This document shows, piece by piece, positions 1 to 9,168 of a stretch of DNA of 64,000 bases. This stretch comes from Blautia hominis. Its GTDB lineage: Bacteria > Bacillota > Clostridia > Lachnospirales > Lachnospiraceae. The notes under the pieces were generated by a model, which made no database searches, was not told the origin of the DNA, and was given only the letters and a program-made list of their open reading frames with translations. The position numbers were made by a program, and so were the translations under genes. The stretch covers positions 188,501-252,500 of the forward strand of contig NQOF01000001.1 of the NCBI GenBank assembly GCA_002270465.1, read 5' to 3'. Each line of letters begins with the position of its first letter. The first letter of the stretch is position 1.

Positions 1-3000
1 ATCCTTTTTCTCCTGTGTCCTCCGCATCCACCGGGTCCGTATCATCCTCCTGCGCCGTCCGGATCACATTGCCCTCTGCGTCCTCCAGGCGGATTCCATT
101 TTGGATAAAGACAACAAACTCCCGGAAAGTCTCTGTCCCGGGCGCTGTGATGACTGCCTGTTCCTGATATACTCCGCTTCTCATCATAAAATTCTGATAC
201 CACCTGGAAGCAGGCGGCTCAATGATGATCGCGCCGAATAATCCGTGATATCTGTGATTCCGCAGATCACCGAAAGACTGTATGATACAGGAGCCGTATT
301 CCTGATCTGCATGCCAGAGATATTTCTTGCTCTCCCCCGGACCTACTGTCTGCTCCCGATTGTTGTATCCCACATTGATGCCCGAATCGCAGATTGGATC
401 ATACTGAAGAAATTGGGGGTTCAAGGACACCCTGTTGGAAGGGCGATGCTTCTTATCCAGCGGGACGCGGGGATAGTCAAAATACGGAATGTCCGGCCCC
501 ATCATGTTATGGAGGGTGACTTCAATCCAGTCCCCCGCATTTGCCCGGAGTATCAATGGCTTAGGCTGGTATTTACCGCAGAGCACCTGCTCCACCTCAT
601 CCGCCGGAACGAAAATCAAACCGTCCGGGTCATGATCCCCGTATTTGTTATATAAAATATCAGTCTTTATGGCAGCGATTTCATATTTCCGTACCACAGA
701 ATCTCTGCCGGGACACATGGGAAGCGGCAGAATACCCAATTCATTTTTACACAGCGGCTTCAAATGAGCCTGCTTTTTATCGTATACACGGATGATCCCC
801 CACAGCCCCAGCCAGGCGTCGTCAATCCCGCCTGAATAATAGAGATAATCCCCGCAGTTATAATTTTTCCGAATTTGAAGGTTAAATGCCTCAGAAATCC
901 CGATAGACTGAGATGCAGCCAGCGGCGAATGGATATCCGCTATCTCTTTTCTCCAGTACATTCCCGTGACGTTTAAAACATGCTGCTCCTCATGAGCCCC
1001 GTCAAGCAGCCTGATCATCAGCTCATCTCCCGGATATGTCTCCAGCAGAGGTGTAGCCGGATCTCCATGAACAATAGAACTGAAAATATAAGCCGGGTCC
1101 GCCGTATCGCTGAGTCTTTCCCTCATTGGTTCACACCGGTAATTGATCCCCATAACTCCGGGATCATCGTGGGAGCCGGGAACCTCCGGCGGATTCAGGG
1201 GCTTTCCGTTTCCGTCAAATAACAGGGCAAAATCATGCAGAAATAAGGCAAATTCCCGGAAAGAGGTTCCATCACGCCTGCGGATAACAGCTTTTGTCCC
1301 GAATTTCAGCGCTTCTCCTGTTTCCACGTCATGAAATGTAGCTCCCGCTTCCTCTATCACCAATGCTCCGAACATCCCATGCTGCTGATGTGTATTTGCA
1401 AACAGATGGTCATGGAAAAATACGGTTCTCAATTCCGCATTTGCAAAGAACCGTTCTATAAGAGTCTCGTATCTTCTGGCTCCGGCAATATTATTCCAGC
1501 CATTGGCTGCTCCGTCCGATACAATTGTATCGAATTTTACCAGATGGATGTGATATCCCACAATGTCAGTCAGTGTCTCCATTTGAAACGGGCTTGCTTC
1601 TATATATTCCGGAAGAAGGTTTGTAAAGCGAACTTCAATGCAGTCACCGTCATTTGCACGGATCACCAGCGGTTCCACCTGTATTTCCTGAGCTTCCACC
1701 TTTTTGATATACGCCTCCAGCCCTCCGTGTCTTTCCAGCTCCTCTTTCAGGACAAAGAAACGCCCCTGTGGATCATGCCAACCGTATTTGTTATAAACTA
1801 CTTTTGCCTGTACAGCGGCTATCTCAAATACTTTTACCTTCCCTTCCTCCGCTTCCCCGCACCCACATCCGCAATCGGTATGGCAGGGGCAGGTGTCTGT
1901 ATAGAGCGCGCCCGGTTCAAATGCATCCACAAAGTTATCTGCTTCCAAAGGCGTAGGCTCTATCTTATTATTTCCGTCAGCATCCAGGATCCCCAGCGGC
2001 GGCGGCAGGGGGCGCATTCCAAACTGTCCGTTGATAAAATTGGGATATCCCGGATGTTCCGGGTCTTTCAGCGGCGGCTGTTTCCTGTCTTTCAGGGGTA
2101 TCAGTCTAGGTATGGGCATTCCGTCCGGAAGTTTTCCGCTCCCATCCTGCAGACGGTCATAGATCCTCCAGAGTGTCCACATTCCTTCATGGAAATGAGG
2201 ATATAGATGGCAGTGGAAAATAGCATCCCCCACCATCCCGTTCAGGCTTCCCGCCCCGTGCAGAATATCCAGCGTATAGCATTCCTGGGGACTGATAGAA
2301 ACAGAATCTAAGATCGTAGAATTAGGATTATCATTTTCCAGCCTCCACTGATGATTATGGAGATGGAATACATGGGTCTCTTTCACGCCTCCGTGAACCA
2401 GCCGGATCTTAGCCGGATCTCCCACATACGCTTTCAGAATCGGCGGTGCCGGGTCTCCGTATGCCCAGGAGCTCATGGAGATATCTTCTGCCGTGTCCGC
2501 ATGATTTTCTGTCAGGGGAAGTCTGTTTCTCATAGGTTCCGAACGGTAACTGATTCCGGTGGTTGCTGACGGAAGCCCCGTGTGCGGGTCTGTTGGGGTA
2601 TTTCCCTCTTTATTTTTTATTTCCAGCTCATCATGGAAAAACACAGCGTATTCACGGAAGGATGGCTTGGCAGGATGATAAATATCTGCGAAAAGACCGC
2701 TCTCCAGCTCTTCTCCCGTCTCCGGGTCCAGCCAGACAGATTCAGGAGCTTCAACGATGATGGCCCCAAAGAGCCCGTGTATATTTGTCCCCTCCTCGCT
2801 GCTCCTGGTATCTCCCATATCACTGAACAGATAGACGCCCTCTTTCTCTGCATACCAGGTATAGACGATCTCATTTCTTGTGGTGCTGTCCTGATTCATC
2901 CCCACACTGGCTCCGTCGGAGGTCTGAACATCATATCGAAGCCCCTGCACATGGATGGACAGATCCCTTTTCAGAGAATGCCGGAAATAGATATGGATCT

Positions 3001-3235
3001 CTTCCCCCAGATTTGCCCGGATGACCAGCGGTTTCACTCCCTCATAAGGCTGAGGGTCCGGTCTGTTAAAATTCACCAGCGCGCCTCTCTTTATCCTCTC
3101 CGCATCTTTTTGCAGCACATATAACAATCCATTGGGATCGTGATCCCCGTATTTATTATATACTATGGGTATTTCAATGGCCTCGATCCTGTACGTTCTG
3201 ACATTAGGCTTCTGCATATAATTACATAATTCCAT
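1..3235 (-). CDS. Giant multicopper oxidase (MnxG-like), C-terminus beyond window
   Basis: An uninterrupted frame of 1078 codons runs from ATG 3235 off the left edge. The start is fixed by GGAGGGG about 8 nt upstream. The protein is built of three long repeats, each opening with a YNKYGxHDPxG motif (about residues 26, 481 and 862) followed by an (I/V/L)RAN segment, as in stacked cupredoxin domains. Copper ligands are visible: HVFHLHNH (288-295), HCHLYPHFHEGM (341-352, with type-1 Cys342, His347 and Met352), HIH (562-564) and HDH (608-610). Together these make one type-1 site and a trinuclear centre; the later repeats look degenerate. No signal peptide is seen. A Cys/His cluster (CPCHTDCGCGCG) lies near 449-460. 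Motifs and size resemble bacterial MnxG Mn(II) oxidases; the substrate is inference. Oxidase family is sure, subfamily fairly sure. Confidence 0.85.
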   Translation of the reverse strand, partial: MELCNYMQKPNVRTYRIEAIEIPIVYNKYGDHDPNGLLYVLQKDAERIKRGALVNFNRPDPQPYEGVKPLVIRANLGEEIHIYFRHSLKRDLSIHVQGLRYDVQTSDGASVGMNQDSTTRNEIVYTWYAEKEGVYLFSDMGDTRSSEEGTNIHGLFGAIIVEAPESVWLDPETGEELESGLFADIYHPAKPSFREYAVFFHDELEIKNKEGNTPTDPHTGLPSATTGISYRSEPMRNRLPLTENHADTAEDISMSSWAYGDPAPPILKAYVGDPAKIRLVHGGVKETHVFHLHNHQWRLENDNPNSTILDSVSISPQECYTLDILHGAGSLNGMVGDAIFHCHLYPHFHEGMWTLWRIYDRLQDGSGKLPDGMPIPRLIPLKDRKQPPLKDPEHPGYPNFINGQFGMRPLPPPLGILDADGNNKIEPTPLEADNFVDAFEPGALYTDTCPCHTDCGCGCGEAEEGKVKVFEIAAVQAKVVYNKYGWHDPQGRFFVLKEELERHGGLEAYIKKVEAQEIQVEPLVIRANDGDCIEVRFTNLLPEYIEASPFQMETLTDIVGYHIHLVKFDTIVSDGAANGWNNIAGARRYETLIERFFANAELRTVFFHDHLFANTHQQHGMFGALVIEEAGATFHDVETGEALKFGTKAVIRRRDGTSFREFALFLHDFALLFDGNGKPLNPPEVPGSHDDPGVMGINYRCEPMRERLSDTADPAYIFSSIVHGDPATPLLETYPGDELMIRLLDGAHEEQHVLNVTGMYWRKEIADIHSPLAASQSIGISEAFNLQIRKNYNCGDYLYYSGGIDDAWLGLWGIIRVYDKKQAHLKPLCKNELGILPLPMCPGRDSVVRKYEIAAIKTDILYNKYGDHDPDGLIFVPADEVEQVLCGKYQPKPLILRANAGDWIEVTLHNMMGPDIPYFDYPRVPLDKKHRPSNRVSLNPQFLQYDPICDSGINVGYNNREQTVGPGESKKYLWHADQEYGSCIIQSFGDLRNHRYHGLFGAIIIEPPASRWYQNFMMRSGVYQEQAVITAPGTETFREFVVFIQNGIRLEDAEGNVIRTAQEDDTDPVDAEDTGEKG

Positions 3236-3583
3236 AACTTACCCCTCCATATTTCTATATACCAAAGGTGTGCCGGCTATTAAAGCATTTTCCCGCCAGC
3301 TGCGGAACCGCACGGCACTTTTTATATGATCACACCCCTTTTCCGGGATTCTGGTTCCGGGAAAAAAAGAATGAAGTTTTAGGAATAAAATCAAATGATC
3401 CATCATATATTGATACTTTCTCTTTTTTTGTATTATATGTAAAATAAGCCTAATCGGTACAATCTATATACCAATCCCCTCCTGTCCGTATTTTAAACCA
3501 GTGAAGGAAATTGTAATTTAGTCACAGAAATCAAATCTATTTTATAGTATCATAGTCACATCAAAAATAAGGAGTTCACAAAT
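3236..3583. other. Divergent intergenic region between oxidase and ferredoxin
   Basis: This AT-rich spacer lies between two divergent transcription units and must hold both promoters. An imperfect hairpin built on TTTTCCGGGA and TTCCGGGAAAA lies near 3340-3367. The ferredoxin ribosome site AAGGAG is at 3569-3574. I could not define a convincing -35/-10 pair for either side. Confidence 0.4.
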
Positions 3584-3790
3584 ATGCCCTCAAAAAAATA
3601 TGCGGTTGTTGACAAAAACCGATGTGTCGCCTGCGGCGCATGTATGAATGTCTGTCCAAAAGATGCTGTACATATATGGAAAGGATGCTATGCTGCCCCT
3701 GTCCCGGATAAATGTATCGGGTGCGGCAAATGTGCTAAGATATGTCCGGCGGGATGTATCCAGATCAGGAATCGAGGTGAACAGAAATGA
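3584..3790 (+). CDS. Small 2[4Fe-4S] ferredoxin
   Basis: A 68-residue protein with two complete clusters of the CxxCxxCxxxCP type: Cys14/17/20/24 and Cys44/47/50/54. That is the bacterial 2[4Fe-4S] ferredoxin pattern, a soluble low-potential electron carrier. AAGGAG 10 nt upstream supports the ATG. Its stop overlaps the next start (ATGA), so it is translationally coupled to the membrane Fe-S protein, suggesting the two work as one electron-transfer unit. The electron donor and acceptor cannot be told from the sequence. Confidence 0.9.
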   Translation: MPSKKYAVVDKNRCVACGACMNVCPKDAVHIWKGCYAAPVPDKCIGCGKCAKICPAGCIQIRNRGEQK

Positions 3791-4374
3791 GAACAAAACA
3801 CTGGTATGATTATCTTTGGATATGGTCCATCGTTTACTTTGCTTTGGGATTTTTTAATATCTTATTTGCCTGGCTTGGAATGATCGACTTTCTGCTTCCC
3901 CTCATGATCGCTGCCTTCGGAGGAAATAAATGGTTCTGTAATCACATGTGCGGCAGAGGCCAGCTCTTTCATCTTCTCGGCAGCTCCCTCAAATGTTCAC
4001 GAAATAAAACCACCCCGGGATGGATGGTTTCCAAATGGTTCCGCTATGGCTTTCTCCTCTTCTTTCTTACCATGTTCGGCAATATGGTATTCCAGACCTG
4101 GCTGGTGGCATCTGGAGCCAACAGTTTAAAAGAGGTGATCCAGTTATTCTGGACTATAAAAGTTCCCTGGGGCTGGACTTATACAGCCGGTACGGTTACA
4201 GACTGGGTGGCAAAATTCAGTTTTGGTTTCTACAGCCTTATGCTGACCTCAACCCTGATCGGTCTGATCGTGATGCTGCTCTATAAGCCAAGGAGCTGGT
4301 GCACGTTCTGCCCTATGGGGACAATGACACAGACCATATGTAAATTGAAAAATAAAGAGGGTTCCACACCTTGA
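3787..4374 (+). CDS. NapH/YccM-like membrane Fe-S binding protein
   Basis: A 195-residue membrane protein with about four hydrophobic segments. It has paired cysteine motifs, CNHMC (51-55) and CTFCP (172-176), each followed by a Gly-rich turn, as in the membrane domain of NapH/YccM-type proteins (Fer4_5 family). Such proteins pass electrons between membrane carriers and soluble ferredoxin domains. It lacks the C-terminal ferredoxin domain of full NapH. The separate ferredoxin encoded just upstream, overlapping by 4 bp, may supply that part (inference). Function in detail is unknown. Confidence 0.75.
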   Translation: MRTKHWYDYLWIWSIVYFALGFFNILFAWLGMIDFLLPLMIAAFGGNKWFCNHMCGRGQLFHLLGSSLKCSRNKTTPGWMVSKWFRYGFLLFFLTMFGNMVFQTWLVASGANSLKEVIQLFWTIKVPWGWTYTAGTVTDWVAKFSFGFYSLMLTSTLIGLIVMLLYKPRSWCTFCPMGTMTQTICKLKNKEGSTP

Positions 4375-4426
4375 CCACCCTATCCCCTGATGCTATCATG
4401 AAAGAAAAAACACGGGGGAAGAATTC

Positions 4427-5290
4427 ATGTGGGTCATCTTTGCTTTTGGGTCTGCTCTTTTTGCAGGCCTCACGTCCATACTGGCAAAATGCGGAATCCG
4501 GAAGACAGATTCCACTGCTGCCACTGCTCTGCGCACAATTGTGGTATTGCTTTTTTCCTGGCTGATGGTGTTTCTGGTCGGTTCTCAGAGTCAGATAAAA
4601 AATATAGATTTAAAAACCATCTTATTTTTGACCTTGTCCGGCCTTGCCACAGGTGCCAGCTGGCTATGCTACTTTAAAGCCCTACAGCTGGGCGATATCA
4701 ACAAAGTAGTCCCTGTGGATAAATCCAGCACGATCATGACAATCCTGCTGGCAGCAGTCCTGCTTCAGGAAAAGATCACCCTGTTTAAGGGAATTGGGGT
4801 GGTCCTGATCGCTGTTGGCACCTATATGATGATCGAAAAGAAAGACAAGGGTTCAAAACCGGCTCCTCAAAGCAACCGCTGGCTGTTTTTCGCCTTAGGT
4901 TCCGCAGTGTTTGCCAGCCTGACTGCCATCCTTGGAAAAATAGGCATCTCCCATGTGGAATCCAATCTGGGAACTGCTGTCCGCACCGGTGTGGTATTGG
5001 TAATGTCCTGGATCATGGTTGTAGTTACAGGCAAACAAAAAGAACTGCGGCATATACCTAAAAAAGAATTGGGGTTTATCTTCCTGTCAGGGCTGGCCAC
5101 CGGCGGCTCCTGGCTGTGTTATTATAAAGCCCTGCAGGATGGACCTGCCAGTGTGGTCGTTCCCATAGACAAGCTGAGTATACTGGTAACGGTTTTCTTT
5201 TCCTACCTGGTATTTCACGAGAAACTATCCCTGAGATCAGCAGCCGGACTTGCTCAGATCACAGCAGGCACATTACTCATGCTACTGTAA
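4427..5290 (+). CDS. EamA-family (DMT superfamily) membrane transporter
   Basis: A 287-residue, very hydrophobic protein of about ten transmembrane segments made of two homologous EamA halves. The repeat SGLATG(A/G)SWLCY(F/Y)KALQ occurs at 71-87 and again at 221-237, exactly 150 residues apart, each followed by VVPVDK or VVPIDK. This internal duplication is diagnostic for drug/metabolite transporters. The start follows GGGGGAAG. It lies 52 bp after the Fe-S membrane gene, in the same orientation, and ends at a terminator. Substrate is not predictable. Confidence 0.88.
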   Translation: MWVIFAFGSALFAGLTSILAKCGIRKTDSTAATALRTIVVLLFSWLMVFLVGSQSQIKNIDLKTILFLTLSGLATGASWLCYFKALQLGDINKVVPVDKSSTIMTILLAAVLLQEKITLFKGIGVVLIAVGTYMMIEKKDKGSKPAPQSNRWLFFALGSAVFASLTAILGKIGISHVESNLGTAVRTGVVLVMSWIMVVVTGKQKELRHIPKKELGFIFLSGLATGGSWLCYYKALQDGPASVVVPIDKLSILVTVFFSYLVFHEKLSLRSAAGLAQITAGTLLMLL

Positions 5291-5298
5291 AACAGATT

Positions 5299-5360
5299 CC
5301 GGGACCAACGCTTACGGTCTTGTTTCAGACACGCTTTAGAGGTCCCGGGCCATTTTTTTC
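5299..5360 (+). terminator. Bidirectional terminator between EamA gene and convergent GGDEF gene
   Basis: CCGGGACC (5299-5306) pairs with GGTCCCGG (5341-5348), followed on the plus strand by a T run near 5354-5359. The right arm lies inside the last codons of the convergent GGDEF gene. Confidence 0.7.
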
Positions 5361-6553
5361 TCCTGTTTTTGTATATACATTTTCCTGTCAGCTGCCCGGA
5401 TCAGTTCCTTCCAGTCTGTATACGCGGTACCTTCCACCACACCGTAACTGAGAGACAGGGGATACGAAAACCCATTCTGTCTGCTTATGGAACAAAGCCT
5501 TTCATTGAGCTGTTCTATCCTCTCCTCTGCTTTCCCCCGTGTCACTTTCTCAAACAAAAGCAGGAATTCATCCCCACCATAACGAAACAGCAGGTCCCTG
5601 CCGCTTCTGCAGACATTCCGGATCTGCTCGGTCACGGTCAGGATATAACGGTCCCCTTCCTCATGTCCGTACTGGTCATTTACCCTCTTCAGCCCGTCTA
5701 AATCGAGAAAACAAAGAATAAAATCAGCTTTATGTTCCATCAGAAAAGCAATCTTCTCTTCCGCATAATGCCGGTTATAAAAACCGGTCATAGGGTCAAT
5801 AGTGGTCTGCAGCCGCAGAAGTTCTTCCTCCTGCCGCTGTTCTTCCAGCTGTTGTTCCATCTGCCGGTTTTTTTCCCGGTAATCGTCAAGCTCACATATC
5901 CTTCTGGTATACCGGATAGCTATATAAATCCCCACAACACTGAAAATACAGGATTTAATACTCCACATTTTTAACAGAAGATCATTGAACGGCGCCGCAT
6001 AAAGCAAAAGATTCAGGAACAGATAAAAAAGCAGCCCTGTCATGATCTCCAGCAAAAAAGACTGATGGCCGGGATGTACCAAGATCAGGCGGAGCCGTTC
6101 CATCACCACCGGATGTCTCATGATCAAAAACACCCATCCGGCCAGCAAAAATCCCAGTAAAACAGGTACTCCCTTTAAATTCCCCACACTGCTTGTATGA
6201 TTATCAAAATTCTGCAGCGGCTGGTTCAGGCCAATGGCTATGACGCTGCGGCAGAAAATATTCACAGACAGGCCATAGAGGATTCCCAGTAAAGAACTGA
6301 AGTATGCGCATCGCTTGTCCCCCTGATCATAGAGCAGCGTTTCAAAGAACAGAAGGAAGGCAAAAAGAAACCAGTTGATAATTAATGGAAATTCCAGAAC
6401 ACTGCATATCACAAAGAACAGATAATTTAGTATAAAACTGAGGAGAACCATTCCAAAACGCTGGCGCGTCATCTTTCGCAGCTCAGCCGCCAGAAAAAAA
6501 TACTGCCAGTGAAAATAAAAATAGGTAAGCGCGGTCAGCAAAAGTAAGCCCAT
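5336..6553 (-). CDS. Membrane-bound GGDEF diguanylate cyclase (first of tandem pair)
   Basis: A 405-residue protein: an N-terminal half of about six transmembrane helices, a short Gln/Glu-rich coiled coil, then a GGDEF domain with intact GGDEF at 326-330 and the FLDLDGLKRVND substrate/metal segment. It should make cyclic di-GMP. The RxxD inhibitory site five residues before GGDEF is absent (Ser replaces Arg), so product feedback may be lacking. ATG 6553 is preferred over longer readings because GGAAAGGAGGGG sits just upstream. It follows a paralogue of the same size by 16 bp, so the two form an operon. Confidence 0.88.
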   Translation of the reverse strand: MGLLLLTALTYFYFHWQYFFLAAELRKMTRQRFGMVLLSFILNYLFFVICSVLEFPLIINWFLFAFLLFFETLLYDQGDKRCAYFSSLLGILYGLSVNIFCRSVIAIGLNQPLQNFDNHTSSVGNLKGVPVLLGFLLAGWVFLIMRHPVVMERLRLILVHPGHQSFLLEIMTGLLFYLFLNLLLYAAPFNDLLLKMWSIKSCIFSVVGIYIAIRYTRRICELDDYREKNRQMEQQLEEQRQEEELLRLQTTIDPMTGFYNRHYAEEKIAFLMEHKADFILCFLDLDGLKRVNDQYGHEEGDRYILTVTEQIRNVCRSGRDLLFRYGGDEFLLLFEKVTRGKAEERIEQLNERLCSISRQNGFSYPLSLSYGVVEGTAYTDWKELIRAADRKMYIQKQEKKMARDL

Positions 6554-6569
6554 GTGTTCCCCTCCTTTC

Positions 6570-7769
6570 CTAGTATTTCCTTGTCTGTTTATCCCGATAC
6601 ATAGCCTGGTCGGCCTTGTGGAAAATTTGTTCCAGGCTGTCAGCCGTATCCTCCGCAACATAGCTGACACCATAACTAAACGAAAATCCCGGTTTAAGAT
6701 CTACGGTCAATCGGGAACGGATAAGATCCATTCGCTCTATGGCCTTCTCTCCCACGCAGTGCAGAAGTAATACAACGAATTCATCCCCTCCCACTCTGGC
6801 AAATATATCCGTATCGCGCAGATGGGAAGCAAATTCCTCAGTAAACTGAATGAGATAGATATCTCCCGCATGATGCCCCTCCCTGTCATTGATACGCTTG
6901 AGATGGTCCAGATCAATAAAGACAAAGGAAAACGGCACCTTCCTCTCCAGCAGTTCTCTCGCCTTATCTATCAGATACTGTCTGGAATAAATACCGGTCA
7001 TGGAATCCTGTTCACTCTTGCTTCGCAGTACCGCCGCATCCTGATTCTGTTGTTCCAGCTCCTTAGTCAGACGGCGGTGTTCCTCCTCCAGGTAGTAAAC
7101 CTTTAATACCAAATAGAGATGCCGCAAAAACCGTATCAGATAAAATTCCATCAATACGGTACTGCCCACTAAAAACAAAGGCAGCAGATCCCAGCCCACA
7201 TCTGCCATACACAGGATACTGTCCAGCAGCAGGAATATATTGCAGAACCATAAAAACATCATAAAAGGCCGAACCTCTGCGCTTTCGGCCTGTGTACGGA
7301 GCACCCCCATTATGGTCTCCCATCTGGGAAGCAGCAGCGCAACCAAATTATTTATGATCAATACCATACTGATCGTGAAAATCCGCCAAAAAGGATACTG
7401 CAGAAGTTCTTTCATTGAAGTCTGTACAGCCAGAGAGAACACACCGATCAAAACCATATGCAAAGCCATTGTCGTCAGATGGGTAATATTAATCAGGAAC
7501 AGTTCCCTGGAACGGCTCTCTCCCCTGCGGTATAACCGGATCACTTTAGTAAAAAAGGCCAGAATATAGAACACAGGCAGTGGAATATTTATGATGCTCC
7601 ACAATGTAAACAGGAATAAGGCCGGCAGGGAATTCCCCAGCCGCCCTAAAATTGTATCTTTCTGCGGATACTCCATGATCTGCAGCACATGATGAGAGAT
7701 TATGCCATACAGCAGGGAGAGACAAACGGGTATGAGCAGCCACCAGCCCATATAGAAAGAGAATGGCAA
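6570..7769 (-). CDS. Membrane-bound GGDEF diguanylate cyclase (second of tandem pair)
   Basis: A 399-residue paralogue of the downstream gene: multi-helix membrane half, coiled coil, GGDEF at about 327-331. Here the inhibitory I-site RDTD is present at the correct spacing before GGDEF, so feedback by c-di-GMP is expected. A TTG start at 7769 is chosen because AAGGAGGG stands 7-8 nt upstream; readings further upstream lack such a site. The first gene of a two-gene operon. The input signal sensed by the membrane half is unknown. Confidence 0.85.
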   Translation of the reverse strand: MPFSFYMGWWLLIPVCLSLLYGIISHHVLQIMEYPQKDTILGRLGNSLPALFLFTLWSIINIPLPVFYILAFFTKVIRLYRRGESRSRELFLINITHLTTMALHMVLIGVFSLAVQTSMKELLQYPFWRIFTISMVLIINNLVALLLPRWETIMGVLRTQAESAEVRPFMMFLWFCNIFLLLDSILCMADVGWDLLPLFLVGSTVLMEFYLIRFLRHLYLVLKVYYLEEEHRRLTKELEQQNQDAAVLRSKSEQDSMTGIYSRQYLIDKARELLERKVPFSFVFIDLDHLKRINDREGHHAGDIYLIQFTEEFASHLRDTDIFARVGGDEFVVLLLHCVGEKAIERMDLIRSRLTVDLKPGFSFSYGVSYVAEDTADSLEQIFHKADQAMYRDKQTRKY

Positions 7770-7886
7770 TGAAATTCCCTCCTTATTTTGCTTCATATAT
7801 CCATAAAGTATATCAAATACGGGGTAAAATAACAACCGTTTCACTTCGCACAATTCCAGTCTTTTGCCCCGCACTTTTCTTCCCTG

Positions 7887-9107
7887 TCAACGCCCGTCCC
7901 TTATCTTTTGGAGGGAATAAATAGATTTATTCAGATTAAACAAATAGGAAAACGTGCATACCACAAAGAAATACGGCAGATAAGCAAATCCAAACACCTC
8001 CGTACCAATGAGCACCGGTGCCAGGAACGTATTCGTGGCGCTCCCAAAGACACCAGCATACCCCAGTGCCGCGGCAAATTCAACAGGCAGGCCAAACAAC
8101 GGGCTTGCTGCTACCCCAAGGCTTGCACCGATGGAAAACAGGGGGGTCACCTCCCCGCCCTGGAAGCCTGCAGCCAATGTGAGTACGGTAAGAAGGAATT
8201 TTAATATCCAGTCATACCCGTAAATCTTCTCACCATAAAGGCTTGCATGGATCAGGTTCGTTCCGAGACCTGCATATCTGCCTTTATAGAGTATAAGCAG
8301 CAGGGCACTCAAGATCAGCCCCATGAAAAAAATCCTGAGTACCGGCTGCTTCCACAGCACGGCAAGCTTTCCTTTCATATATTTTAACGTCCAGGCAAAC
8401 GCCCCTCCTACAATCCCAAACAGGATTCCCAGCAGTACCAGTTTTCCCATATTGGGAATATCCGGATCCAGTTGTGTAGTCAGTGCAAACGAAAATTTTT
8501 CCAGCCCCAAAAAGCTTGACGCCGCACTGGCCGTGAATGCAGCCGTCACAGCGGGAAACAGAGCCTGGTATTCCAGCGCTCCGGCAACCAGAACCTCCAT
8601 TGCGAAAAACACCGCCGCTATAGGCGTCTGAAACAGGCCGGCGAACCCGGCTGCCATTCCTGTTACCAGAAAAATATGGGAGCTGTTTTTCAACGGGATC
8701 TTCCTGCCCACCCAATGGGAAAATGTGGCTCCGATCTGCACTGCCACGCCTTCCCGCCCGGCACTTCCGCCGAACAAATGGGTGATCCATGTCCCGGAAA
8801 TGATAAACGGGATCAGCTTTAACGGGATCACTTCCTCCTCACCATGGCCCACTTCAAAAATAAGGTTCATACCCTTACTGCTCTTCCCCCCGAATTTGAG
8901 ATAGCAGAAGGCGATCAGGGCGCCTGCCAAAGCCAAAAACGGGATAAGCTGCATGGGATGACCGTCCCTGAGATCAGTGATCGCCAGCAGTACTCTTCCG
9001 AACACCGCATCAATCCCTCCTATGACCAATCCAATGGGGATTCCCAGCAGTCCCAGAAGGAATAATTCTTTGTAAGTCTGATACATTCTTTTTACTCTGT
9101 GATTCAT
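7887..9107 (-). CDS. eriC: CLC-F fluoride/proton antiporter
   Basis: A 406-residue CLC-family membrane protein. In place of the chloride-channel GSGIP and GREGP motifs it has KGMNLIFE (79-85) and GREGV (117-121), and GGEVTPLF around Thr321. Met80, Glu119, Thr321 and Tyr397 sit one residue off the numbering I recall for the Enterococcus CLC-F exporter (M79, E118, T320, Y396). That supports a fluoride exporter rather than a chloride channel. The start is ATG 9107 after AGGAGGAG; a longer reading would begin inside the upstream riboswitch. The fluoride riboswitch in front of it independently supports the function. Confidence 0.9.
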   Translation of the reverse strand: MNHRVKRMYQTYKELFLLGLLGIPIGLVIGGIDAVFGRVLLAITDLRDGHPMQLIPFLALAGALIAFCYLKFGGKSSKGMNLIFEVGHGEEEVIPLKLIPFIISGTWITHLFGGSAGREGVAVQIGATFSHWVGRKIPLKNSSHIFLVTGMAAGFAGLFQTPIAAVFFAMEVLVAGALEYQALFPAVTAAFTASAASSFLGLEKFSFALTTQLDPDIPNMGKLVLLGILFGIVGGAFAWTLKYMKGKLAVLWKQPVLRIFFMGLILSALLLILYKGRYAGLGTNLIHASLYGEKIYGYDWILKFLLTVLTLAAGFQGGEVTPLFSIGASLGVAASPLFGLPVEFAAALGYAGVFGSATNTFLAPVLIGTEVFGFAYLPYFFVVCTFSYLFNLNKSIYSLQKIRDGR

Positions 9108-9168
9108 CTTTCTCCTCCTCTGTCTGTTCCCGGTAATAAACGTTCGCCCCTCCATGCTTCTGCCCAAC

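Noticed and set aside
245-3124. Several plus-strand open frames of 60-291 codons
   Set aside because: They lie antisense to the multicopper oxidase, lack ribosome sites and domain sense; the minus frame explains the sequence fully.
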